Source of the DNA: Mactra quadrangularis
Taxonomy: Eukaryota > Mollusca > Bivalvia > Venerida > Mactridae
DNA: 64,000 nt
Reading direction: 5' to 3'
Assembly (NCBI GenBank): GCA_025267735.1
Contig: CM046297.1
Span: 15,278,011-15,342,010 of the forward strand
Shown in pieces: positions 46,291 through 58,300 of this stretch (the stretch's first letter is position 1; each line of letters starts with the position of its first letter). A program made the translations under genes and the position numbers. The notes beneath the pieces were generated by a model. It saw only the letters and a program-made list of their open reading frames with translations, searched no databases and was not told the DNA's origin.

Positions 46291-49200
46291 TTGTTTGTTG
46301 TTATTATCATCATTTATATATAGAGAGATATAATCTTATCAGATAATCGGCTACCTCTGGTCTTACATAAAGTTTCCATCTTACAGAACTGATGGAAAAA
46401 AGAAGCAAAGATAATCTTATGACTCATAAAGCACCAACCAAAACATTCACTAATGAAGACACTGTGATTATGATCTATCTTCGGCGAATCTTCTTATAGA
46501 TATTACAGTTTTACACCGAACCAACAACAGTTTTGTTTTACTTTATATACCCTCATGGATTTATAAATAAGTACACTATTGTTTGCAGACTGAACATAGT
46601 TAGTTTGTGGAAATATGGTATATCCATATCAGTGGTCGAATGCTGACTTTAAATCAATGTACCCTGTAACTGACCAGCATACCACATGGCTGTGGGTTTC
46701 TACCCAGCTTCTAAAATGTGTTCTTTGCAGGCGGTTGCTTACTGATACATACTATCTAGAACTGTTTGGTCCGCCAGTTATGGCTCTTAATGTTTAAAGG
46801 GGCAATGGTAAAATGATATAGCCAACCAACTGATTCATTTAATCAATAATTATTCATGAAGCAATCGCCAATATCAGTAAATAAACTTATCAACTATTAA
46901 ATGTAAATTTGCTATTGTTTTATTGACTATTATAGTAGCCTGCTTTACAAATTGATCAGTATAGGCTGTGAATCATGACAAAAATGCTTTGTTTACTATG
47001 AATATTGATTTACTTCACACAAGATAAGTTGACCATATTAAGAAACAATAAATAAATCAAGGTTAATGATAGAGTGATAATAGGGAGGGGGTATCTTAAA
47101 AACAGTTTTATACTCTATGTATGACACACTATCAATACAAACTGCTTAAAAACACCTGTGTACATAAAAAAATCATGTACACATTACCCTATCTAAATTA
47201 TATATGTCATTTATTGAAGTAAGTACGGTAATATAAGCGATATGCAAAACATATATTGACCGATTATATCCGTTCATCAAAATTTTGTTAGACTGTTAAT
47301 TTACAAGACTGTCTAGTTGAGATGGACAATTATAGTCCTCATGCATTAGATTATTCTCTTAACCAGGAAAAACTTGGATATCAAGATTTTTATGAGATTT
47401 AGCGTAGTGCCAACACAAAGTTAGGTCATCTTGAGGCAGTGGATATCAAGACGATATTTTTTTGTAACTGCCCCCCCCTCTATTTAGTCTATACTCACTA
47501 TACATGGGTATCACCCCACGAACCATGCATGCCTTTGGAAAATAAATAGTCCAAGATATAGTTAAAGTCGATTTACATGAGAATACTTTAATTGTTATTC
47601 GGACAAAACATCTTAGCAACATAGCTTAATAATAAAACCATATGCAACGTGGCAACTGGTTCGTAACATACATGTATATATTGATACCAATACGTTTCAA
47701 ACATCATTTTCATGTACTGAACAGCTAACTAGGTGATCCAAAAAGTAGAATTTTTAACCCCTCCATAAAATAGTTAAGTTACGAGTAATCTTTGACTAGA
47801 GTTCAATCTGACTTGATTTTAAAATATATTCACAAACAAAACATAGAGATATGAGAAAGTATTCAGCAAAAAACCCTCTCTGAACTTTTTGAATATATTA
47901 TATACTTATTGGTGACATTTAATAGTTAACACAAAGCATGTATTGATAAATGCTTGATAATTGTCAATTAGTCTGAGTTTTTGTCGTGTCATAATTTGAT
48001 ACAGAGTAACCTAAGAAATCTGACAACCATGCAGGCAGACCCGCCTCCGTGGCTGAATGGTTAAGGTTGTGATATCTTTCAACAGGTCCTTAGGTAGTTA
48101 TACATCTGTGCTTTTGCTAATGCAAAATGTCCCAAAGTAGACATTACTTATGAATGGGATTTCAGATTATTTGTTTGCCTTGAACGACTCAATGTTAATT
48201 TTCTGCATCATAATGTTCGAAAGGGAAAAGAATAGACAATTTATTATGAATGATGGGAGTCCAGTACTAGAGCATCTCAGCAACAATGATTAGGGGGCCT
48301 GTTTACTTCATATTAGAGTATGAAAAATGTTCAAAACGAACGTTACAAATAATTAATTCAGAATTTATAAGACACTCACTTCTAAGGTTTCACTGTATTA
48401 AAACATTATTATTATAGGATGACAATCTGTGGGAATATTGTAACATATCTAATATTTATGGTGTTTTTGTTGGGAACATAAATGAGTGATATTGTGTGCA
48501 TGATAAATGTAGTTACATTTTGATGTTTTTGTAGAGTTAAACATCTGACTAGTGAATAGATATCAAATTGTGATTTTGTGATGTTTACATTTTCATAGGC
48601 AAGTCTAATTTGATGGGGGGGGGGGGACATTTTTATGCATGTTAAAAGGATGAAAAGAGGATGCAAAATAATAGGTTTAGTATTTGAAACTTTTAACATG
48701 GAACAAACCATCTTCTCATTTTCTAAGTACGGTGTAAGAGTCGCGCTCTTTTGTATAGAATGAAACTTTTTAACTAAAAGGTAAAGCGGGTTGTAAAGGA
48801 AAATCGTCAAAGGAAGCTAAGAAGGCTAACAATGCTAAATACCGAAAATCCAAAAACAATTTTACTTCAAATGGTGTAATAGTTAAGTTTCACAATTGGA
48901 ACCATCAAAATCGATGTACAAAATGTACTTAATAATGAAATGGTTTTAATAAAAGATCATTTTTCTTCTCAAGTTCGGAATTTGACTAAAAAATCTTCAA
49001 TCGCATTCCTTGGCGATAACCAATGTAGTATTGATAGTGCAACCACCTAAATGCATGAAAATACTTATGCAAGAAATTCCTTTTATCTAGATAACACATT
49101 AAAACGTATATGTATATTCATATATGTATATATGGTGCGCTTATTACGGTAAATATGTCTTTTAAGTTAAATATCATTTAAAGTGTCAACTATGAGTACA

Positions 49201-49367
49201 GAATACATGTCGATCATTTTTGTGTCAAACGAGTGCATGAGATATATAAAAAATATGTTTATTTTGAATACTAAATTTGTCGCTTAACTTCAATGACAGC
49301 AATGTGTTATTAAGACGTGAGGTTTAATAATTATGTCTTGATTTTGAATTTTGTCTTGTCTGTTGAC
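46291..49367. other. Noncoding DNA with diverged SINE pieces
   Basis: A diverged SINE tail lies at about 47395-47500 (agtgccaacacaaagttagg). A tRNA-like 5' half (gcctccgtggctgaatggtt) lies at about 48045-48075. G and C runs occur near 47471 and 48617. No gene. Confidence 0.5.
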
Positions 49368-49716
49368 AGCACTGGAATTTTCATTGCAATGTTGAAAGTT
49401 TTGGATTATTGCATTTTACTCGCAAGTTTTGAAATGTTTCATAATTGACAGCTTTTGTCAAGCGGACAGTGTTTTGGTTAAATGCATAGTTGCATAATAG
49501 CAGTTTCACAGTTTTTTTGTTTTTGCAACGTTGACAACTTTAGATTTAACATTGTTGACAGCTTTGGATAATCATATAGTTGACAGCCTTGGATTTTCGC
49601 ATCGTTGACAGCTTTGAATTATCACATTGTTGGCAGCCTTGGATTATTGAATTATTGAAAGTTTTTCATAACCACATTGTAGACAGTTCTGGATTATCAA
49701 ATCGTCGAGAATTTTG
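49368..49716. repeat. Degenerate minisatellite (ttGTTGACAGCtTTGGATTATC)
   Basis: About ten to twelve units of 28-35 bp with the core 'gttgacagctttggatta', decaying toward both ends. Confidence 0.65.
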
Positions 49717-50865
49717 TAATATAAGTGATTTGACATTTTTTGGCGTAATTGACATTGTAATGATAATTGAAATTTAGTCTTAAGTAAAACAAAGCAGAGA
49801 TTATAAAATGTATTTCGTGATAGCTATATGTCAGTGTCCAGAAGAAACTTGGATAGGGGTAAATATTGAAGAATTAGAGTGTGCAGCTAACCATATCAGT
49901 TTTCTTGTTTTATTTCCTGACCATCCCACTTTGTTTACAAATTTTACGCAGCACCTACCGTGTTTCTTATCTGGGAGAAATTCCAGTGCTAGAATCGAAC
50001 ACGGACACCAACAAAGTAACCACTATTTCCCCTAATCACCTTACCCCCTATTCAATTATTATAACTATTCGGCTGCACAATATGAATGAATATGCCAAAT
50101 GCGTGTACCTAATACACATGTTAAATAGATATATAAAGATAATCAACTTCCACTCTTACACAGCACATCAAGTAAGACAGACAATGAGAGTTCTACAACA
50201 TGATAGTCTGGCAACAGTTACTGTACCCACCTGCCTGACCTGTCAGTAATTTCTGAACCTTAAAAAGTGATAGTGACAGTTATCTGGCAGTAGGTAGAAT
50301 TAGTTTTCTGGAATTTTCATTTTTTAGCAACAGATTTTTAAGAAAAACAATTCTCTACACTGTTTGTTCATGAGTCATAGATATTCAACACGTTCTTAAA
50401 AGTGGGTTTGTATGGTTTTACGTTTGATCATTTCCAAAGATCCAAGAATAGATTGCTTGTAAGCGAACATCATCTGATTCACTATTTGTACAAATGTACT
50501 TAAAATAGGCCAGTTTAATGTCATTATGGGCAGTTATTGCTATTTGGACCTCAATGTTGTATAACTTTTAAGATTTACCACTCTCAACTTGTTTATATAG
50601 AGAACAGAGTTTTTGTCTCTTCATGGTCCCAAGATTGGCATGTCTCCATAAACCAAGCCGTTTTTTGATGATAACTAACCATACATCCTAACAAGTATTC
50701 TATTTTTAAAATTACAAACATAAGCATGAACTGAATAATGAACTATAATTATACTGAGCACACTTTGGATCCATCTGTTGTGTTGGAATGTATCCAGGTA
50801 TATTCTCTCACTATGTCTTCCTACTAGAACCATTATACAGATAACCTGTATCAGCTCTTTAGACT
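49717..50865. other. Noncoding stretch
   Basis: A minus-strand tRNA-like B-box remnant (ctagaatcgaacac, about 49990) is present. Open frames at 49808-50249 overlap each other in different frames and have no recognisable motif. Confidence 0.45.
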
Positions 50866-51422
50866 GGTTATATGTTTCCGTTTTATTTTGTCAGCGTTTT
50901 AGACCTTTCCATTCAAGCATTATCAAAAGACTGCTTTCATATTTTCCGTTCCATATTGTCAGTGTTTTAGACAGTTCCATCCAAATAACTTCAGTCTATA
51001 AACGGATTTCATGTTTTCCATTCCATATTGTCAGTGCGTTAGACATTTACATCCAAACAGCTTCACTTTATAAACAGAGTTCATGTTTTTCTTTCTATAT
51101 TGTCAGTGAATTAGACAATTCCATCCAAACATTGTAGATCTATGATGAACTGTTTTCATACAGTCAGTGTTTTAGGCAGTTCCATCATAACATCCTTAGT
51201 CTACATACGTTTGCGTGTTTTCCGTTTTATGTTGTCTTCGTTTCTAACAGTTCCACCAAAACATCATCAGACTATAGACTTTTTTATGAATATCGTTCTA
51301 TATTGTAAATGTTTTAGACTGTTCCATTTAAACACCTTCAGCATACGGACGCCGGACGTTTCCATGTTTTTCGTTTTATCATTTCGGTGTTTTGGACCTT
51401 GCTTTTCAAGCATCCTACAGAC
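50866..51422 (+). repeat. ~70-72-bp minisatellite, about eight diverged units
   Basis: Units read roughly 'tttccgttccatattgtcag' then 'tgttttagacagttccatcc' then 'aaacatcttcagtctataaac'. Because several units are exactly 72 bp, the frame stays open across the first half and yields a 24-residue repeated peptide. No start context, splice signal or domain supports coding. Confidence 0.65.
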
Positions 51423-52500
51423 CATTTGACCATGAGATCCAAATCATGATATAATTTTGATCAAAGAATTGATGTTTGGCTTTGGCTTCAACATGCTACA
51501 TGGATTATTTGATAATAAGAAATATAGACCTGTCATGTAATTAAGTTTAGCAAAAATGACTCACAGATACTGAACTAACTGTCATGATGTACCTGTACTC
51601 AAAACATCAAACTCAAGCTCAAGCTCATCGATTTATTCATAGAGTTGTTTCCCTTCGCTCCCCTTACGTGTGTTAGTGGCTTGGTGCATTATCGTACACC
51701 AGATGTTATCAAAGTTCCTAATCTAACTAGGAAGAAATGAGGATTTTATGAATATACTGATTACAAACACCTGAGCAAGTGTATATTGCCAGTCTAAGTG
51801 AACTGATAGATCATTAGATAGTTTCCCAGGCTCACTGAATGCCTTGTAGTCTGTACTATGTAATATTTGTAATATGTAACACATAGGATAAACGTAGTGT
51901 TGCTCCATGGTGCATCTTTGCTATTATAATAGGCTTAATGTTGGTGAAAGTGTTAATTCTTTCTTAAATGAATTTTAATTAGTTTTTAATTAGATTAAGT
52001 CTTCAGAGTTTGTTTTATTATGATAAATAATTATGTTATTAAAATGTGCCATTCTTTTAATGGTTTTGGATTTTATTCATAATCTGTTATTGAATTATGG
52101 ATGTTTGTTGAGAGAAAACTGTTAATTCGTGAGTTCTTGCTATGGTTTACGGATTTATTCAAATCTGTAAAATGCTATCCTATGATCAGGACGAATACAT
52201 TTTAATGATATTTTAATTAGACTTTAATTGGATCATGTCGTTTTAAGGAGTTTAATGTTATAATTATGTTTTGAAACGTTGTCATTCTATTTTATGGACT
52301 AGAAATTAAAGAATTCATAATTTGTTAATTAGGAGGTGCTGTTGACGAAAGAAGACTGTTGTTTCGATGGTTATTTTTTATAGAGGTGGCTGTTCTTGAG
52401 AGATTTGTGATATTACAGGAGTATGTTATAGAGTGTGGTTAAGTTGCAGTTTGATTTTGTTGTTTAGCTATTAGTCTTGAGAGATATACGTTGTATGAAA
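51423..52500. other. Noncoding AT-rich stretch
   Basis: No gene or clear element. Some long-period similarity (taattagNttttaattaga) is visible at about 51975-52215. Confidence 0.45.
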
Positions 52501-52862
52501 GTGACTGATTTTAGAGGTGGTTGTAATTGTGTGATGACCGTTATTAAATGCAAGCAGTTGTTGAGAGAGATGGTAGTTATTAGTGGATGGTTTTGAAAAG
52601 AGATATATGTTGTTGAGAGGTAGCAGTAATGTGTAGGTGGTTGTTGTTAAGAGGTGGATGTTGTATAATGATAGCAGTAATGTGTAGGTGGCTTTGTTAA
52701 GAGTTGGATGTTGTACAAAGATAGCTTTTATTTGTAAGTGACTTTGTTAAGAGGTGGATGTTGTATAAAGATAGCTGTTATTTGTAAGTGACTTTGTTAA
52801 GAGGTGGATGTTGTTGAGAGATAGCTGTTATAAGTAGGTGGTTGTTGTTAAGAGGCGGATGT
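52501..52862. repeat. ~50-bp minisatellite (GTTAAGAGGTGGATGTTGTA)
   Basis: Five clear units between 52631 and 52861 with the core 'gttaagaggtggatgttgta' followed by 'aagatagctgttatttgtaa'. More diverged 'ttgagagatNgtagttatta' units extend to the left. Confidence 0.7.
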
Positions 52863-55156
52863 TACTGTTACTAATAGAGACTACTGTTACAAAATGGGTC
52901 GGTTATAACAAGTAAATAATAAGTAATAATAAGAAAATAACTGTCATTGAGATGTATCTATTTTTTGAGGTGGTAGCCATTAAGAAGTGTTAACAGTAAA
53001 CAATAATTAAACAATAGAGATGGCTTTTATTATTGAGAGATTGTTGTTATTGAAAAGTGGCTGTGAGAGGTAGCTAGTTTGGCAATGACTATTTTGGGAG
53101 TAGACTTTTGAGATTTTACTGTATTTATTTTCTTAAGCTAATGAGGGATATGCTCTGGTAATCAAGTTTATAGAGATCCTAAGGAATTTCATTTTTCGAT
53201 AAAGGCACACTTATTTTCGATACAACGATTTTTTTCTACTTGAGAATCTGTATTTCAAAATTTCGATTCTCTTATTTTTGTCTAAAAGTGATATCTTCCA
53301 ATTGTTTTCATTGTTAGGAACTCTTCTGGCACAAGAAGGTATTTTTTCGAGACAATGCCAATTGTTAGCTCAGAAATAGAAGGAATTTATGGTTTTCGAT
53401 AAGTGGACTTATTACACAAACGAGAACATTGTTTTGTTACTAAGGATTGGTAACAGGTACATTTCTCGGATAATTTTAGTGAATCAACAAGAAACGTTTA
53501 TTCACTTATTCAAGGAATATAGTTTATTTCGCAATAAAATTTAAAACATTTTCCTGGAACGATTCAGATGGTTGATAAAATCATGGAACTATTCTTCAGG
53601 TACTTAACTTGTTGAAATTGATTTTTTTGTGAAGCAAACTCCAGAGATAGTTCTAGAATATATTTAATGGTGGGAGTGTTTGATTTAAATGATACAGACG
53701 GGCTGCGAAATTAAAGCAATTGTTAATGAGAGGACTGTAAGTTTTTAACAAAGTTGTTTTGGACTTTAGATTTTACCCCCAAAAAGGCTTTAAGCATTTT
53801 GTACACAATTTAAAGGTAATTGGTGAATTTTCGAAACGGGGGGGGGGGGGTTGACCCCCACTCGCTTTGATACCCCTGGGTGGATGGGAGTTGTTCAGTC
53901 TTTACTAAAATACATACTTGCACTGACAAATTGTCATTCAATGAGGGCCAGTGATGCCAAACCCCCTAGAATTACATATAGCCATTGAATTACATATATA
54001 TATATATATATACCATATTAACACTCTTTGGATGGTACGAACGATTCCAGTTTAGGCGTTCAGCTTTACCCGGTGTTTGTTAGCTAAAATATAAAAAAGG
54101 AACCGAAAAATCGTTATTTCAACGAATCAATGGATTTAGATTTTCCCCGAGTTTGAATTGCTCAGTTTGCTCATAATGTCAAAATATTGTCAAAATAGGG
54201 GTGCCAATTTTCAAATCATACCAAGTACATAACCCAACCTTGTCGATTCTTAGAAATATCAAAATCTACCTCAGTCTCGTATCTTTTTATACATTTTCAT
54301 ATAAATATAAAAAGGTGTGAAAATGATGTAAGAAAATACTTGAAAATACTCGAGATTAACTGATTTTACTTACTGATGTATGTACTTGAATTTTGGGATC
54401 ATTCCAAAAGGAGGGTGCATACTTTAGATATACACTTTCTTCGATCATATATAATGCTTTATGTTGTTAATCAACAGAGATTCGTGTACTCTATATCATT
54501 TATAAAAAGCTTTTACGTGATTATATAGAAGATAGAGATGAAACAATACTGAGGCAATTTCGTTGAGGGGGTTAGGGTTGTAAATATGTTTTATTAGATG
54601 GAATGTGATGAATTTTTACATTTTCAGTTTTGAAAGATTGGTAATAAGATGGATTAACCTCTGGGCACAATATTCAAGTACTTGAACATGATTCTATCTA
54701 TAAATTCCTACAAAATATTTATAATAAATTTATCAAAAATGTACCAATGATAGTACATATATGATAAGATGCACAAAAATTATACACTACTCAACAACTC
54801 TATTTGATTAAGTAATCAGACATATTTTGTATTGATTTGAACAAATATATAAGGTACTAACATTTTATTAACACATACTGCTTTAGAAATCCTATCTTTG
54901 GCATTTTTTTGTGCAAAAAGTACAGTTTATACGCGAGTTATGAGTCACGATTATGTATAACACTATAGATTATATACTTTTATTTAGCTCACCCGAGATA
55001 GGTCTTAACTCCTCTCCAAATCTTATATAGCTTAAACGTAAATAAAACTTGTTATCAAAAACACTTCACAGTCAATTATTATCTATTTATAACAATAAAA
55101 AATGCTAATAAACGGCCACTGTATTGTCTTTAGACTACGATAATGATTTTTAATTA
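52863..55156. other. Noncoding, likely intronic DNA
   Basis: A G run lies at about 53838-53852 and a (TA)n microsatellite at about 53994-54014. No credible exon is found before the SINE fragment at 55157. Confidence 0.5.
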
Positions 55157-55295
55157 TGTAGGGCAGTTGTCAGTCACTGACGAAAGTATGCGTTTAGTAG
55201 TTGGTTAACAGCTGAATCCAGAGATTTAGCATTTCCAGAAGGAGTGAGTACAATGTGTTGCTACGGCGTTAAACCCAACAAACAAACAAGCAAGA
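55157..55295 (+). repeat. SINE family B copy next to the large exon
   Basis: It begins 'tatgtagggcagttgtcagt' and ends 'gttgctacggcgttaaaccc' plus an (aaac)n tail. It matches the reverse copy at 36640-36830 at both ends and lacks its centre. It lies only about 60 bp upstream of the 55357 acceptor, and its reading frame stays open into the exon. Confidence 0.65.
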
Positions 55296-55357
55296 CTATA
55301 ATAATAGATGTTTATTATTTCTTTCTTTTATACAATAGTTTTTTCTTTTATTTTCAG

Positions 55358-58300
55358 AGTGCAGACGAGAAGTTAAGAAGTCTGACGTACAAGGGACATA
55401 ATTCAAATAAACCAACTTCTAACACATACTGTGGGGCCCAAAATGGGGATGTAGATTATTCAAAACCGACCTTGACATCATCAAGGTCAGAAGCACCAGA
55501 TGTACCTCCTCCGCCAATACCTTCTGCTTCGACCAATCACAGCCTCCAAAGTCTGTCACATGGTTCTGATGTGACCAATCGTAGTCGGACTAGTTTGTAC
55601 GTCGACGATCAAGAAGAAGTTCCACCACCAATTTATCCGAAATCCCGTATCGCACAAATGGCCGAGCGACGTCTGCAACGTGGTAATAAGAAAAGTGGGT
55701 CAACCGATGAAAATTTGTTGAAGAAACGGTCTCGAAGTGAAGGACCTCAAGGCCGTAGAAAAATGAGAAATTCTATGCACGAAACCACAAAAACTGATCA
55801 AATTAAGCCAGCAACAAATGGTAGGCATTCAATGTATACTGGTCACGTGTCGGATGACGATGATCCAAGAGTGTTGCATTCTGGGAGTGAGTCAGCTGAT
55901 TCGGATATGGATATTCAAAAATGGACAAAAAATCCTTTAATGATAAGAAAATCTCGAAAGAGTGATCGTACGTCAAAAACGGATAAAAGACGATCTGTTC
56001 AGAATGTTGATAAACGCGAAAGTGTTGAACTTCGTGGACCAAGTCCAAATAAACCATACCAAACTAGGGATTTATTCATTCATCCGAGAAAAGCTGACAG
56101 CTCCCCAAGCGGGAGTCAGAAATCTAAATTTCAACGAATGGAAGAAAATCGTAACAAACGTATAGATATGACTGTAACTAGTGACGAAGAATGCTCACCA
56201 CAGTTACGTATATCTAAACTTCGACAGAGGGCTATGATGAGCACAAATATGGGTAACCATACTTCTAGTTATGATGGCGGGATTAATATTATTCCTGTGA
56301 AAAACGACGGTTCAGTGAATGCATCACAAGAATTTATAAACGGGACTGATAGAAGTCGATTGTCTCAGTATGAGGAAAGTCGACTTAGTAAATACGATGA
56401 AAATTTTAATGTTGACCACGTGAATGGAAATAATTATAAAGTACATAGTGGAAAACACCCAAGGCTGCCAAACGTATTGCCAGAGTACTTGCCTGAAAAC
56501 CGACGTTCAGTTAATATAAATAATCAATCTGGTAACCATGGAATTTATGATCATGTGACTAAACAAACAACTAATCAAATTATTCCTATTCAACAAACAG
56601 GAGCGAAAGTTGAACCTGAAGTTCAAACTAGACAGAGATTTAGTCAAGGTCGTGTAAAATTGTCGAGTGAATCGCCTAAATTACGTAATTTTAATGAAGT
56701 GAAAGCTAGCCAACCAACTCAATTGAAAAAAGCAGATCAGAAAATTGAACTTGTTCCTAGATCACCAAACAGTTCTAGTGATTCGTTGGACGATTTAATA
56801 GAATCTAATATTCAATACCTTGAAAGTGAAATTGAAAGTGGAAAATTAAAACGTCAATCAGGGAATTTTAACAACCATCCTACTGAAAACGTTGTGCAAA
56901 GGCAGGTACTAAGACAACCGCTACGACCAAATACTCAAACTACACAAGCTAACAATGACTTTAGGTCTAAAATTCACGATCCACGGACTTATGTTTCAAA
57001 CAAACTTATGTCAACAGTGACAAATGTTGCTCCTAAGGTTGTTCAAAAGACAAATATGTATCAACAACCAGTGTCAAACAATTCATATTCTGTGGCATCT
57101 CATGCATCTGAAAGACGGAATATACCGTCATCTGGATCGGCTACTTATAGCCCGTATATGCAACGAAAACAATATGAAACAAACCTTGACATTTCTAAAT
57201 CAGACAGCCATTTAAACGAATGTGATAATCACTTTGCATCTTCCTATAATGCCTTTCAATCACCGAAAAGCTATGTGCCATATCCAGTGCTGAACAAACA
57301 AACAGGCAATGTCATTTACGTGCAACCTAATATGGAGGAACAAATTCAACTGTCAGAAAATGGTTATATTCCAGCGGTTGACACTGGAATGTTTTCCGAT
57401 GTTGAATATAACATCGAAGTTTCAGAACGAATTAAAAAATGGGAGAAGAAATTAACTCCCAGTGAATTAGAAGAAAGGCGTAAAGTGCTAAATACAATAA
57501 AAGAATATGAATCGTTTAGTGATAGTAACTCTAAGGATACTGTCCCTGACACTCCAGTTGATGTGCGTCGTGAACTATGGCAGTTAGTGAGTCCTACTAA
57601 TAACTCAGGTGTCGGTAGATTATCAGTTAACTTGTCGAAATCTAAGACGTCCGCATCTGATTCAAATATACAGGATCAGTCTGGGACATCTTTCTTTGAG
57701 CCGAAAGTGGTTTCCTCGGAAACAAACCTTCATCGAGTATTTCGTGTTGTTAATGAACCACAGAAACAAAACAGAAGTACTGTATCTTCAGAGAGGACTA
57801 CATTTGATCGGCCACATGAAATATCATCAAGCAGACGTGTTGTTACTAGTGAACAATCTGGGCACACGCAAAGTATGAGTAATGTAACATTAAGTGAATC
57901 TGAAGCTGGTGCTAACATGCAACAATCATGGCCGCCATTAGTTGTCGATTCTGATAGTGGTATACGTAAATCATGGAGAATGTCACGTTATGAGGATGAA
58001 ATAAATGAACTGAAAGAAATAGTGTCGGATAATTTTAATGATATTCGTAAAAGATTTGATTCTGATATGAGTGAGACTGATACGAAACGTGCTTCATCTC
58101 CGGTTTCAAGAGTTCCCCCTAATGTTCAACCAACTACTACATCAGGAACAGCCAAATTGACCTTGAATATTCAACCTGTCACACCTACTATTCAAAGGTC
58201 ACCTGTGACCATCAGACGTAAATTGTCTGATCAAACACCACCAGCTTCACCGGTAGCCATAGTTACTCCAAAACCAGAAAGAAAGGTACCAATATTCAGA

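Noticed and set aside
48045..48110. tRNA gene (gcctccgtggctgaatggttaagg)
   Set aside because: Only the 5' half looks tRNA-like. There is no B-box or 3' acceptor strand, so it is a SINE or pseudo-tRNA fragment.
50778..51429. Repeat-protein gene
   Set aside because: The frames are explained by a 72-bp minisatellite unit. No start context, splice sites or conserved codon usage.
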